DNA of 64,000 bases from Gyrodactylus bullatarudis (taxonomy: Eukaryota > Platyhelminthes > Monogenea > Gyrodactylidea > Gyrodactylidae), in assembly GCA_012064415.1 (NCBI GenBank), contig SSNU01000155.1:1-64000 (forward strand). The letters run 5' to 3'. Below the pieces are notes generated by a model that saw only the letters and a list, made by a program, of their open reading frames with translations, had not been told where the DNA came from and made no database searches. Positions 24,628-37,341 of the stretch are shown piece after piece. Every line of letters starts with the position of its first letter. The stretch's first letter is position 1. A program made the translations under genes and the position numbers.

Positions 24628-27006
24628 ATGCCTGTCTCAAAGAAACATTCTGCTGAAGAATATCTCAGTTATGGATTTACTACAGTTGTGGAACGTGGAA
24701 AAGTTATGCCACAATGTGTTCTCTGTGGCCGGATATTCTCCGCCTTCTCGTTGAAGCCCTCAAAGATGATTCGTCACATGGAATGTCGACATCCAGAGTC
24801 AAAGAATAGCTCAATTGAGTTCTTTAAACAGCAATACGAGAAAATCAAAGCCAATGGTCCATATCAAAATTTCACTTATGAAAATAATAACAGTACCTAT
24901 CCGAAGAATGTACAAATCCTGCCCAAAACCAGTAACGTCAGTAATGCAACCCTCAACAATTCATATCACCATGTTAGTAATACCAATTCATTGAACCAAA
25001 AGAGGAAAAACTCGATTAATATTGCCAGCCTCAAGTTGAGTCATCATTTGGCCCAGCAAAAATGCCGACCATCCCTAGCCCAAGATCTCATAATGCCAGT
25101 CTTTAAGGATATGACCTCACTCCTCCTGACAAATCCCAACGACTTTGGATTACGTGAGAGTATGAAAACCTTCAAGTCAGATGAAAAACATATCAAGAAG
25201 AATATCGAATGTCTCTCCCTTGACGTGAGAGAGCAGACAGTGGAATTTCTCAAGAAAAGTGTCCTCTTTTCTTTGCTGATAGACGAGACTAGTGATGTGG
25301 AACGCGGAGAGCATTTAATCATATCAATACGCTATCTATCCAATCAAGTTATTGTTGATGACTTCCTGTTGGGCGAGCCCATTCCCAACGATTTAAGTGG
25401 AGAGGATATTTTTGAAAAAATTGACGACTTTTTCACTTCAGAGGGGTTGACCTGGCTCAATTGTGTCTCTGTTACAATTTCAGGGTCGCCAGTTTTTACT
25501 TACTTCAAAGAAGCTGCCGAGGCAAGGAATCCAGATATTCTGGTCTTGAACTCATTTATAGATAGATCGTCCCTTTTCAGTTTGGAGTATTCAACAGAGT
25601 TGAACGAGGTCATTGAAAACTCAATGAAAGCAGTCAATCTTATCAAGACGTTTCAGCGTAGAACATTTCTCTTCAAGAATGTAACCGAGAATTTATCTGG
25701 AGAGAATAAAATACTTCTTGATAATTCCAGCAGACGATGGGTCATGTCTGGAGAGTTGTTCCTTCGCCTCTTGGAATTCAGGGAGGAGACAAAGACGGCA
25801 TTGATTAACCTGGGCGAGACCAAATTGGCCGACTATTTTACAGATTATCGATTCATTGGATTATTATACTTTATTTGTGACGTCCTGGATCGTATTTATA
25901 GAATACAAAGCTCATTTGAGGATAAGGCCAACAACATTATTGAAATGTCCATACTCATGAAGCAGTTTGAAGACAAGTTGATTCAGGAATCCGAAGAAGA
26001 CCTTCTCGATATTGACCAGTACTCAAATTACACTTATTTCATCAAGAAAATCCTCAACAATCCAAGTAACGAGATTGAAGACAAAGAAGAAATCTTGGCC
26101 AATAATAAGAGCATTATTAGGACCTTTCTCAAAAAGTTGTCTGAAGGATTAGCTGCTTTTCGAATTGATCTCTCATCGACAAATTGGATTAAGAGACCGG
26201 ATAACTTTGATATGGAATCAATCCCTGAAAAGTCTGTCGGCCTCAGATTGGACTTGTCCAGTATGATTGCAAAGGAAATGGAAATTCTCAAGAAGGAGCT
26301 GACAGAATTTGCCCTGCCCGAATTCTGGATTAGACGCCTGGCCAATTATCCATCAGCTGGACTGGAAGCTCTTCGTGTGCTACTCTCCTTTTCCAGTATA
26401 TCACCCAACCAGAAAGCAATCATGACACTGATCGACTTGAAGAGAAATATGACAGATTTGGTCCAGAATGATTTTGAACATGAGATTCGTCTATGCTTGG
26501 GTAAGAATAAGCCTCGATTCGAACATATTATCGTAGCAAATCCAACAATATTCTCGAAAGAAGAGGATTGCCCCAGTGAAAAGCAATCGGATAGCCTCCC
26601 ACCCCTTTCAAAGTTGATGAAAACTGAAGACCCCCAAAGTAACTCTTCAGCAAGCAGTGAGAATGGTGTTACCCAGCTGAACTCAACATCCGGAAGTAAT
26701 CCCAACTTTATTATAACCTCACAAAGTTCGGGTAACACTGTCATCTCATCGACTGGAGCCAATCTTGGTAATTGCATTATTGCTCAAGCAATTGTACCAA
26801 GTAATCTAAAAACCAATTCCATTACTGCCAATTCTTCAAATAACAACGTAACCAACGGTTCCTCAAATGTCAATGCCAACATTCAAGTTCCCACAACAAG
26901 TCAGAATGATTTCCAAAATGCCTTCCCCAATCTTCTCGGTGTAACACAATTCCCCGGTTTATCTCTCGACTTGCTTGGTGTCTTGAATACATCACTTTCC
27001 ATGTAG
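24628..27006 (+). CDS. BED zinc-finger protein derived from a hAT transposase, probably domesticated
   Basis: A single uninterrupted ORF of 792 codons. An N-terminal BED-type finger has C30, C33, H50 and H55. An Asn/Ser-rich linker leads to an RNase H-like region with 'SLLIDETSDVERGEHL' (D219), the usual first hAT aspartate motif. At the second position, where hAT transposases read C-T-D-G, it reads T-I-S-G (~284-287), so that Asp is lost. The HC..H motif that normally follows is not recognisable. A weak hAT dimerisation remnant (LPEFWIRRLANYPS...) occurs at ~560-620. Residues ~630-792 are a long Ser/Asn/Thr-rich tail. No terminal inverted repeats or target duplications were seen around it. 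An intact frame with lost catalysis and a low-complexity tail suggests a host DNA-binding gene of the ZBED type; this is inference. A recently dead transposon is the alternative. Confidence 0.85.
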   Translation: MPVSKKHSAEEYLSYGFTTVVERGKVMPQCVLCGRIFSAFSLKPSKMIRHMECRHPESKNSSIEFFKQQYEKIKANGPYQNFTYENNNSTYPKNVQILPKTSNVSNATLNNSYHHVSNTNSLNQKRKNSINIASLKLSHHLAQQKCRPSLAQDLIMPVFKDMTSLLLTNPNDFGLRESMKTFKSDEKHIKKNIECLSLDVREQTVEFLKKSVLFSLLIDETSDVERGEHLIISIRYLSNQVIVDDFLLGEPIPNDLSGEDIFEKIDDFFTSEGLTWLNCVSVTISGSPVFTYFKEAAEARNPDILVLNSFIDRSSLFSLEYSTELNEVIENSMKAVNLIKTFQRRTFLFKNVTENLSGENKILLDNSSRRWVMSGELFLRLLEFREETKTALINLGETKLADYFTDYRFIGLLYFICDVLDRIYRIQSSFEDKANNIIEMSILMKQFEDKLIQESEEDLLDIDQYSNYTYFIKKILNNPSNEIEDKEEILANNKSIIRTFLKKLSEGLAAFRIDLSSTNWIKRPDNFDMESIPEKSVGLRLDLSSMIAKEMEILKKELTEFALPEFWIRRLANYPSAGLEALRVLLSFSSISPNQKAIMTLIDLKRNMTDLVQNDFEHEIRLCLGKNKPRFEHIIVANPTIFSKEEDCPSEKQSDSLPPLSKLMKTEDPQSNSSASSENGVTQLNSTSGSNPNFIITSQSSGNTVISSTGANLGNCIIAQAIVPSNLKTNSITANSSNNNVTNGSSNVNANIQVPTTSQNDFQNAFPNLLGVTQFPGLSLDLLGVLNTSLSM

Positions 27007-27663
27007 TTTTGATTATTCACCCCACTTGCAACCCTTGATCCTGTCCCACTACCATGTTGTCAATTCTATCAAGACATTTTTTTTGAAATCACTCAGATAA
27101 TTATACTTATATTTTATTACATATTCATCTTCATCAACAAATTTTCTTTTTTTGGATAAAAAACATTTTTTAAATTTCACATCAAATAATATTACCGTTT
27201 TTTCTACAATTATACCCCCGACACACATGTTAATGAAAAATAACATACTTTTGAACAAAAGCACCAATCAAATACTCTTTTCAAGCAATTTTTCATGATT
27301 TTTCAATTCTTTTATTTTGTAAATCTCTTGATTGAAGAAGCCCAATTATATTTTTAATATTACTTGGTATGGTAAGCATACTGTGTATTCACAAAATGAA
27401 TGTTAAACATTTTTAAGCTTTCACACACCGAATATTGACCTAAAATGTACAACCAATTATTAAAACCAAAATGTTCATGAAAACCATAACCAAATCAAAT
27501 TTTTTGAAAAAACTATCAAGGAAAACAAGATAAAGAGTCCTGTTTTGCATTCAAACCTTGCTTGTACATAAAGTATATTCCAACTACACATATATGATAA
27601 AACGAGTTTGTTTGGACTTTTACGGAATACCAATAACACTTCTGTATATTGAAAATTATCTCA

Positions 27664-27669
27664 AATAAA
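27664..27669 (+). terminator. candidate polyadenylation signal AATAAA (BED/hAT-derived gene)
   Basis: This exact AATAAA lies about 660 bp after the stop of the BED-domain gene. No other gene lies between. Tentative, because AT-rich background produces such motifs by chance. Confidence 0.3.
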
Positions 27670-29396
27670 AGACAGTTTATATATCAAAACAATTATTTGT
27701 CTTATTTCTAAAATTAACTAGTAGAAAGTCTTACACTTACTCAAAAGAGAAATTTCCAATAAATACCGGGATTACTTGAGTTATAAATAGATACAGAGAG
27801 TTCAATTGGAACTTAAATCTTTGCTTGAAACACGATAAGGACAAAGTGGGAAATTTAATTTGAAAATTTTGAACCGTGAGAGTATCAAACGTTGAGCATT
27901 TGATGAATGAATGAGAATTTACTAGTCCTACTAATGGCTTTCAAATGGTTCGTTTCCCACAATAATGATGAATTTCTGTGAACTTCTTTAGGCAAATTCG
28001 AATTCTTTGCCGAATGTTGATCAAAAGATTCAGTATTAAATCGCTTCATTTATAAAAATTTGGAGTTATTTATTTTGCTTGAAATTTTCAAAATTCCAAA
28101 AACATTTATTAGATTGATTTTTCGGAATTTTTTTTCTTCTATCAACTTATTGGCTCATTTCATAATCGGATACAAAAATATTTCGCATCTTCATATCAAC
28201 TACAGCAGTTCTCGATGAATTTGATAACCAATTTAAAAGGTTAACTTAGATTTAAGAAAAAAAAAGAAAAAAGTTATTTTGAAACAATTTGGCACGAGTT
28301 TTTCATTTTTTTAAACTTTTGAGTTGAAAATTTTCGTTGATTTTAAGGTGTGAGGGGAATCAATAGATAATAATACCAAAAATGGTCGTAGAGATTATAG
28401 AAAAATTGCCAAATTTCTCCAAGAATACCTTGATGAAAAGATGAGATTTTTGTAAAAATCATGAATTTTCCAGTTCATCGAGAATTGGCTTTACATATCA
28501 AGTGGCGAATTTCTACTGCAAAAATCTATTTTTACTCCTGAACATATACCAACGGGAGTTTGAAAATAAAACTCAAGACGAAAAACAATTGTCTCTTGTC
28601 TAAAAATGTTAAACAGAGGACAATATTAAAATGGAATCATTCAAATCTGCTTGTTATTGATTTTACATTTTTTTGAATTACTCTAAACTCGAGAAAAATC
28701 TCTAATTTACATTTTTAAGAATTCATTTAAGCTGTCTCTTTCAGAGAGATAATAAATTCTTCTCTTGGGCAAGGTAAGTCTATGGTTTTGAACGCTTCTC
28801 AAAATTATGAAACTAAATTTTGATTTTCACCTAGCCCCAACATTATGACTCGATTTGTTATTCTTTGATTTTGGTTATCAGTTCATAAAATTCAAGTCCA
28901 AAGTTCAAAGGTATGCTCTGAAGGAACTCGCCTACGGCTTAATATTGATAGCAAAGATACTTTTTTGATATGAAACACCATAGAGGGCACATGTTTTTTC
29001 CTACATTTTTAAACGTCTTTCATTCTTGATTGTAAAAAACAAGGCTAGAACATTTGGATTCACATGCTCCGAATAATTCTACAGTGTGTAATTCTGCACC
29101 ATGTATATAAATGAAGATTTTCATGAATAATCAATAATCAAGAATAAAAGTCGGGGGTCTCTGTCATTTTATATTTCTCAATTTCTCTTTTGTCTACATG
29201 TCTCATCATGTTTCATTTTAAATTGCACAAGTTACTCATGTCAATAGAGCATGTACAATGTACATGATAACCTCTCGATATCATACCAACAGCTAATGCA
29301 TATGGACCCATGGTCAGGTTTTGAGTGGTATCACAAGCAATTGCCTCGTTCTTTTCAAGTAGGCATGCTATGTACAGAAGATGTGTAATAGTAAAC

Positions 29397-30026
29397 CTAA
29401 TTAACATGAAGATGAGAATTTCCTATCTTTACAAAAAACTCAATATTTTTATCCAGAAAGTCAGGAAAAAATTTATTTTTTGGATTCCACTATGAAATGA
29501 GCTGATTAGTTTTGAAAACAAAAAAAATTTAATCTGACCAAAATTGAGCCGTTTTTTGAATTTCGGAAATGTTTCAAATTTCCACTTTTCCAACTTTCAA
29601 ATCCAAAATTTTTATCGATTTCAAAGATTTGAAGCAGTTAAATATTGATATTCAGGATCAACAATATACGAAGATTTCGAATTCGCCTGCAGGAATTTTC
29701 AGAAATTCGTCATTACGGTGGGAAATCGAACCATTTGAATTTTTCGATTATCACGAGGGAAAATGATCCAAAATATAAGGATTAAACTTTTTCTTGGAAA
29801 GAGTAATTTTCTCTCAAATTCTACGGCCAAATTCGAAATCTTCGTCTATTGTTGATCCTGAATATCAATATATCAGATTAAATTTTTTTCGGAAATTTTT
29901 TTTGTTTTCAAAACTAATCAGCTCATTTCATAGTGGAATCCAAAAAATAAATTTTTCCTGACTTTCTGGATAAAAATATTGAGTTTTTTGTAAAGATAGG
30001 AAATTCTCATCTTCATGTCAACTAGC
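29397..30026. mobile_element. 630-bp palindromic MITE with ~135-bp arms
   Basis: The left end 'ctaattaacatgaagatgag' and the right end (complement of 'ctagttgacatgaagatgag') begin arms that stay nearly identical for about 135 bp. Both arms carry 'tttatccagaaagtcagg' and 'gattccactatgaaatgagc'. The inner halves also share 'ttcaggatcaacaat' in opposite orientation. Single or partial relatives occur at 17178, 20897, 22000, 23270, 28080-28500, 43317, 47275 and 55030. The element is non-coding; the family is old and very numerous here. Confidence 0.8.
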
Positions 30027-30776
30027 TTTAGTTATTAGAGAATAAAACTAATCTGACACCTAGAGAATTAAATTATCTTGTCTAAGAGGTTTTCATTTCC
30101 TGAACAAAAATCTCTACTCGTGTAAAAATTTATTGATTTGGCAAGTAATGAGATTTCTCCCTAAAAAATCTAATATTTAATCAATTTTATTCAAGGACAA
30201 AAATTACACTCTGATTTGCGTTTCGACTTTAAATATTAGGAGTAGATTTCCGGAATTTAATTTTGGTGATTTTGAAATGCCCCACATTAAAAGTTATTCA
30301 ATGGTATGAAACGTTTCTAATTGTGTTCAAAATTTTTGAAAAAATTACTTCCTAAAGAAGTGAGTTTATAGAGCCAAAGTTCTATTTTTAGGCGTTCAAT
30401 AGCATAAAGATGGTCTGACTACTTACAAGTGTACTTTGTAATTCTGAGAATTTTCAGGTTCCTGTTTAAATTTTCATATTTTAATTACATGAATTAAAGC
30501 AAGACCTTTTGTAGAAAAATATTCTGATAAAATGAGAATTGAGAAATTTTTCGTTCTATTGAAGTAAATATAAGATTTAGATATTATTTTTTATACATCA
30601 TTTCAAGAAGACTCTGCATATCAAATATGCACAAAAAAGGTTGTTATTCTTCAAAAACTAGCAAAATTGAATCATCAACCAACATAAATTTCATCACTTA
30701 TTTTATCAATACTGAGCCTTTTACAATATAGGATCGAGTTTATCTATCCAAGAATTGAACAAACTTCTGCGAGTTA

Positions 30777-30978
30777 CAGTAAAAATATTTCTATTGAAAC
30801 ATCTTATTTTTATTGAAACACGAATACTTACTCCCGAATTTAGTATTATTTATCTCGACCTATCTAAATGTATAGAAATCACTTGCTGCATTCTGGTTGG
30901 TCGAGATAATACTTGATTAGGGGCTAAATATTCGTGTTTCAATAAAAATAAGATGTTTCAATAGAAATATTTTTACTG
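30777..30978. mobile_element. Tc1/mariner-type MITE, TA-flanked
   Basis: The element is 202 bp. It begins 'cagtaaaaatatttctatt' and ends with the exact complement. The arms run about 53 bp ('gaaacatcttatttttattg', 'aaacacgaata') and it is flanked on both sides by TA (30775-30776, 30979-30980). CAGT termini with a TA target are typical of Tc1/mariner-derived MITEs. The arms look nearly perfect, suggesting it is fairly young. Confidence 0.78.
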
Positions 30979-31679
30979 TAAAAAAATTCCCTAAGAAGAA
31001 AGGCAGTGCTCTAAATTTCGCTTTACTCATGTTTTTCAGGTAGTTTCAATCAATTTGTTAATGGCAACAAATTGTATTAGTTGAAAATCTTATTTCGATT
31101 TATTTATTGTGACTACATTCCTTCCCACAATGCATTAGATAAATTCATCATTACCTTCTAACGTGTTTCCAGCGAGTCAAGTGATGAATACAATCACTAG
31201 CTTACTACGTGCAAGAGTAAAGAGAGTATGTATATGTGAACAGGTTCTGGTATGCTAGATTACTTACTCAATCTATCTAGTATCTATCTCTCAATTATAA
31301 TTATAGACTAGAATTTTATTTATACAATCTGTATGATATATACTCAGTGTGTCTGTGTGTAATATAAAACAAGAGAGAGTGAGAATTTATCACCTATTTG
31401 AAAGAGCTTGATGATGATGAATTAGTGAGAACCTCAAAGACACTCTATTTCTTCGTGCTTCTCCTCGTGGTTTGTTATCCTCTCTCTTTCTCAAGTTATA
31501 TTTTTCATACGAATGAGAAATGAAAATCAATACGAATTCATACGATTACGATACTCGGTTGTTAGCATTTTCTTGGGTGAGAATTTTTTTTCTTCGAAGA
31601 TTTACATTTATTAAATATGCATTAAATGATTACAAGATGTATATATTAGGATAATAGTAGTTTCTACTTGGTCGTTGGA

Positions 31680-31835
31680 CAGGCTCATAATAGTCAAACC
31701 TCACTATTTCTTGGAGATTTAACCTAATAGAAAAGTGTGGTCACAGGTTATATGAATATAACTTGTCTTCTCACACTAAGATGTTGGAATTTGGATAAGC
31801 AAGTGTCGATTCCATAAGAGAATCAAATTTTAGAT
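31680..31835 (-). repeat. Penelope-type terminal repeat piece (partner of 39030-39170)
   Basis: Read on the minus strand, 'gattctcttatggaatcgac', 'acttgcttatcc', 'gtgtgagaagac' and 'tgaccacactt' occur in the same order as on the plus strand at 39042-39158. A third partial copy is at ~54888-54960. The hammerhead seen next to the 39-kb copy is not recognisable here. Confidence 0.6.
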
Positions 31836-32221
31836 CTAATACATGAGTAATTATAGATTTGATATCATTAAGATTTTCATATTCATCCCTTTTCTATTGG
31901 TCTAAAATGTGGAGCTAGAAAAATAATTATAATTAATTAGAAAACTTCAGGGGTACGATAGAGGAATTTCTTTTGTACTACTAGCGGTGAGATCCATTTG
32001 TAAGCGATGTGGTGCAGTGGTATCTCTCTCAACTCTCATTCGTACCCTCTTACTCAAACCCTCCCACACCGGGCACATTGAACACTCTTTCCCTGTTCTC
32101 TTAATTGCGTAATTATTAATTTCTATATTTCTGTATATAAATAAAAATGTTTCGATTTCAAAAAAAACATGGGCTAATCCATCACTAAATAAGACGAATC
32201 TTTTGTAAATAATAATAGTTT

Positions 32222-32459
32222 TTACGATAATATTGTCGAACTTTATCAAGAATATTACTGCTATTTGTTTGTGAACTCATTAGGAAGGTATAGTGATAAA
32301 CGTTATATTTCCCCGGGTCTCTTCAGACTCTACCCCGGTTTCCATATAAATAAAATGCATAAATTTGTGTCCTTCCATTGGTCAATATCGGCGAAATATC
32401 ACTATAATATACGTCTGTCTTCTCTTACCTTCCTAATGAGTTCACAAACAAATAACAGT
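32222..32459 (-). repeat. hammerhead-like dispersed repeat, copy 2, inside a palindrome
   Basis: The hammerhead-like core on the minus strand has CTGAAGAG at 32319-32326, GAAA at 32308-32311 and ATC at 32295-32297. ACT after the cleavage triplet can pair with AGT before CTGA, and a further TAC/GTA pair lies beyond one mismatch. A 34-bp inverted repeat (32257-32290 versus 32426-32459, one mismatch seen) brackets it, containing 'gtgaactcattaggaagg'. This looks like two copies in opposite orientation or a foldback insertion. Confidence 0.6.
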
Positions 32460-35400
32460 TTTATTTAGCTTTAAATTTTATTCTGAGTAGATTAATTTGT
32501 TCTTGAATTTTGAATTTATTCAAGCTTAACTTTTTAAATATGTTTCTACATTTATTAAATATGGCCAACTATTTTAGGTTGCTAAATTTTGGAATGTTTT
32601 AGCGTAATCCTTAATAAAAATGAGTAATCCTTGGCGGTTAGAGCTTGATTTTTTCTTCACATCAAAAATGCTCCGAAATATCTTGATCAAATTCGAATTC
32701 TTGGTGAAAAAATTGGGAATTTTGCAAGAACCATAAATTGCATCCCATTCTCATATCAACGTTATTCCATCACATGAGGATGGTTTCTGCATGGATTTAG
32801 GCCATAATTATTTTCAAAAAAACTGAAAGTAAACCCCCCTCTGGTACATAAAGAGAGAGAGAGAAAGAAAATGTATGCCTGTCTAAAGACCCAAAAATGG
32901 GTATTCTGCATTAGTAACAACTTTGATGAGTCACTGGAATCATTTGGCCATGACGAATCTAAAGGGAAACCCCATGCACTAAGACTAGGAAAGTAAGAAG
33001 GAAAAAAGTTCCCTAGAGAATTAAAATCGATAGTCAACAAATGTATAAATAGGGGTTGGGGTGGGGGTACACAATAACAAGACACACACACAAGAGAGAT
33101 GACGAACACACAGAGAAGGAGAGTAGGCTGGTCTAAATTAGGGCAAAAACCTCTCTCATTCTCCCATTACCTATAAGGCTAAAGTTAAACTCCCACAGAT
33201 TCCTCTGTAGTACGGTCATTTGGAGGAATTAGTAATTCTCCATATTCTCTCCTCTCCTAAAGCATACACACCTAGATAGATTTGTTGGAGAATTTTCAAG
33301 GATTATTACATAGCATTAGATGACCTATTTCTCTACCAACCATAGGGAATATATATTCAGTTCATATATGAATATGTATTTTTCGTATATTATCTCATTG
33401 AAATTAGTAGTAGTAAATGAATGAATGAATATATACTATTCAGCAGTCTTTAATACTCAAGTCTATAAACGATTGTATGCTTGTACATATAGAATGTGTG
33501 TGCTGGTCTCATAAGGTAAACACTTGGGTACAAACGTTCCCTTTCCAATCGTTCAGTGTATCTTGAATTGAATACACTGCACAAAAATGTACCATGGTAG
33601 TGTCCTCACACTTCTTATTTTCTTGCTATGCAAAAATACATACCGTGTACAACACAGTAAGGAAAATGTACAGAGGAGAGAAGAAATATAGAATATAACG
33701 GGACATTACCACGATGATGACTCACAACCCTCTCCAGTTTTTTTCTCTAGTTGTGCATGAATGGCGGCCTTAAATGAGGTCGTCGTCTCTCTTTCTCTCT
33801 TTATTCCAATTTAACAAATCCCCCGTCTATGTCTAGTAACAAATGTTTTTTTCTGTTTTCTCGTTGCTTGACATGACAAAAGAAGAAATACAGAAATGTT
33901 GATTAGACCGAATTTGTAGTACGTTATCGAGATACATTTAGAATGAGATGCTTTTTATTAGCTCAAGTTTAAGACTGACACCTATTCTAAATTGCTGACT
34001 ATGAGTCATTGGTGCCAGTTAAAGAGGCAAACCTGAAACTCAAGTTAGACCGAACTTAATAAATAATCGTAAAAACTCTTTTTTTCCAGGTAAATTTCGA
34101 AATTTCAGTATCCTTTTTACATCCATATTTATTTCTGACAGGTTTCTAAAAAATTAAATTGCAGTTGCTTCACGAAATTAATGGACAATAGGCTAGGGTG
34201 AAGTTTTTTTGTTCTCCGAACAACTCACGAGAGGACTAACATTTCTGATAAAATTTAGTACTCAAATCATATTTTGCATATTTTTAAAGCGTGAAAGTCA
34301 TTCTTCATTATGTCATTCCCATAATATCCCACGGAAATGATAAAATAACAAAATTAAAAATGAAACCCCTATCATTTATATTACAAAAACTCCAATCAAG
34401 ATTTCAATTATTCCGTTTACCCCCCACATTCGATGGGAAATCTTTTATTCTCCAGGACTACGCAAAAATCTCAGCTATTTCAATAATCAAATGAGTGCCA
34501 TACTAATTCAAAGAAAGTTGATTTTTTCCATGAATTTTATTTTCTAAACGTTATTTAAAAAACCTATTTCCCAGGCCATAGATGAAAAATTTCATACTGA
34601 AATTTATCGAGTAATCAATGATTACTAATCATACCTAAAGAATTCAAATAAATTCAATCAAGAGAGCAAATTTTGGATCAAAAACGACCAAATTTTACTC
34701 ACGAGCTAAAAATAATTGTAGATTTGTAATCAGCAGATTCACAAACCATCAGGGTAGACAAAAGATTGAATGCAAGTTATGAAGAAAAATACTCTGGAAC
34801 TAAGCAAGACTGTCCATAATAAACTTGATTGAATTTCATAATAAAATTTGTTAAATCTTAGGTCAAAATTCCTCGTTCCATCGGTGATTGTCTTCACAAG
34901 AATCCGTAATTGAATTTACTCTATAGTAATAATGAAGAAGACGGTTCTCTTAATCACATTTCAAGCTAAAGAACTATAGTTGAAGATGGGTATTTTTTCT
35001 ATCTGTGACAAATATCGTCAAGAATAATAATTTACAGACTATGGGAAATTTAAATGTAGACTCTCATCTGTTTAAGCTGAGAGAGAGAGAGAGATATATA
35101 ATTAACCAAAATGGACTGAATTATGGAAGAGATTTAGACATATATAGATAGAAATATTCAAGGTGCGATAATAATCACAGACTACCTATTGCTACTACTT
35201 TGGAAGGTATCTTAGTGGTTGAAGAGAGACTAGTCTGGTTTTCTCATAATCTATTTCTGGTAGACAATGAAAAGTCTCTCTAATGACTTTACGGTTTAAT
35301 TCTGGTACCTTATTCTGATGACCCTCGAGTCCATCTATTCAATCAGCTATCGTACTCATGCTCATTTTATCGGGTAAAAGACTGACAGAAGAAGGCGAAA

Positions 35401-37341
35401 AAGGAATTGAGAGGCATGTTCAACAGTGAATCTACCTCCCATTAATTGCGATTCTCTTAAAGTTGTATGCAGAGAGCATAAATTTTCTATACTTTTGGTC
35501 GTGTAACAGTCAGGTTATAGCCTCAGATTACATCCGCTATGAAATTGACACGGTGTGTTGCCTACGGTGTCTGACCGGACTGCCTCGGAAACAATTCGGT
35601 TAGCAGTCTTTGGCTTCCATCCCTCGCGATCCCATTGTGATATTAAATCATCAACCCGTTTTTAATTTAATTTTAACCATTTCTCGAAAATGAGAGGTCC
35701 AGCTGAATTATAAATAATACTTTGAGAACTTTATACATTTGAAAATGCATTGTTATGATTGAAAACGAGTTGGATTGGTTTGATAAAAAAATACTTTTTG
35801 CAGACCTAGAATCCAGGTCAAAAAGCAATTCTATGTTGATATAGAAACGTTGTATACTCGAGGGTATTTATCCATTATTTGCACTTTGAGTCCTTGTTGT
35901 TGATGCACACTATGCGTGATCTCTTTATTCAACTGACCTAAATCATTCTTTGAAAAGAAACAACAACACAGAATCATTGATCGTAATGTTTTATACCTGT
36001 AATGAAAAATGCTAGCCAAATGAGACTTGACTCCATAAGAGTAAGAGGAACTGAAACGTCTAGAATGACACCAGATCCTGTCGAAAATTTTTAAGCCTGT
36101 AGATTTCATGGAATACATTTGGAATTTGTCCACTAATGAATTTTACGTCATAGTTTTGCTCTAAAATTTTTATCAAAGCTCGCTAAAATGACAGAAATAA
36201 TCTGCAAAAAATTCTCAACATCTCATTGCCTCAAACTTTTCAGATGCCTCTTCTGGTTTAGAAGCTACTTTTTACTGCTTTGGTTATTTTTAAGATGTTT
36301 TTTCCTAGTTTTCAAAGTAGATTCATAAATTTCCGCTTTTTTCCACTTGTCAATACAAGTTTTGTTGGATTGAAAATCAAAAGAAAAACCAAAAACAAGC
36401 GTTAAAGTTCTTTTCAAAAAGGATTCCCTAACCTCAACTTCTATACAGTGCGCAGGAAAGTGTTCTGAATTTTTACCATTTTCCTTCGCGATAATCAAAA
36501 ATTCAAATGGTGCGATTTCCTATAAGAATGACGCATTTCAGGGAACTTCTTGAGCCTTTAATCTTTGGAGTCAGAAAAAATATTGAGCTCGAATGTTGAA
36601 AAAGTGGGAAATTTGTGTGGCCAAAATTTTTTTCAGAAATTTTTCCCGTTAACAACTTTTTTTGGCTTATCCTATAATAACTGACTGAGAAATGTTGATT
36701 TTCCGTTAAAGCTTTATGAGGAAACATGATCTTCCTTGTACCGGATCTCCACCAATCCGAGTGACGAACAATATCAAATTAAATCATGTAGTTTTTATTG
36801 ATTTTTCATTCATTCGATCTCTTCAAGGTTGATATATTCCAAAAAATATCTATAGTACCTCGATTAACCTAGATTTGGTATACATATGGTACATGTGTTA
36901 AGTATTACTATAAAAGGAATCATGGAATTTCCAATAAATACACATCACGATGAAAGGAATTATATTTTTGACATGTAATGATATGCAATCGTTCGTATTT
37001 AATACATACTATCGACACTGTATAGTATACATTGTACTGTACAACGTACATACAAAAGTGATGTAATGATAATTCTTCAATATGACTCAACGACCAGAAT
37101 TCTCCTCGAAATACAAGTATTCTACATGTTCCTAGAGGGAAAAATTCAATGGATGTAACATAAAAAATCGATAATCATATTCCTTCTAGAGTCTGAGAGA
37201 AAAATATCTCAATTTATTCAACAAAGAAATGTACCAGGACAGGAAAAGGTTTATCCCGGTCAATACTTATGGGCCTTCACGGTTCTTACCTAATGTTTTA
37301 TAAATTTAAAAGAATTCCATTAGTAAAGATAAGATTAAGCC

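Larger units (their letters stand above)
27670..37341. other. gene-free, repeat-rich stretch
   Basis: No exon was supported. Contents include an uninterrupted copy of the old host repeat at ~28060-28500 (useful as an empty-site reference for the transposon at 49800), the palindromes at 29397-30026 and 30777-30978, a Penelope-type repeat piece at ~31680-31835, the hammerhead-like palindrome at 32222-32459, a (GA)n microsatellite at ~35079-35094, and a slightly GC-richer patch at ~35520-35650 with a short coding-like minus-strand frame that I could not assign. Confidence 0.45.

Noticed and set aside
24302..24754. 150-codon ORF overlapping the start of the BED-domain gene
   Set aside because: Composition is driven by TA-rich leader DNA, and its 3' end overlaps the conserved BED frame out of phase; treated as a shadow frame.
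26034..26777. Minus-strand ORFs of 103 and 143 codons inside the BED/hAT-derived gene
   Set aside because: Antisense shadows of the real coding sequence with no recognisable motif.
32762..33109. 115-codon minus-strand ORF rich in Ser, Pro and Phe
   Set aside because: No motif, spans GA/CA-rich simple sequence, no splice or homology support.
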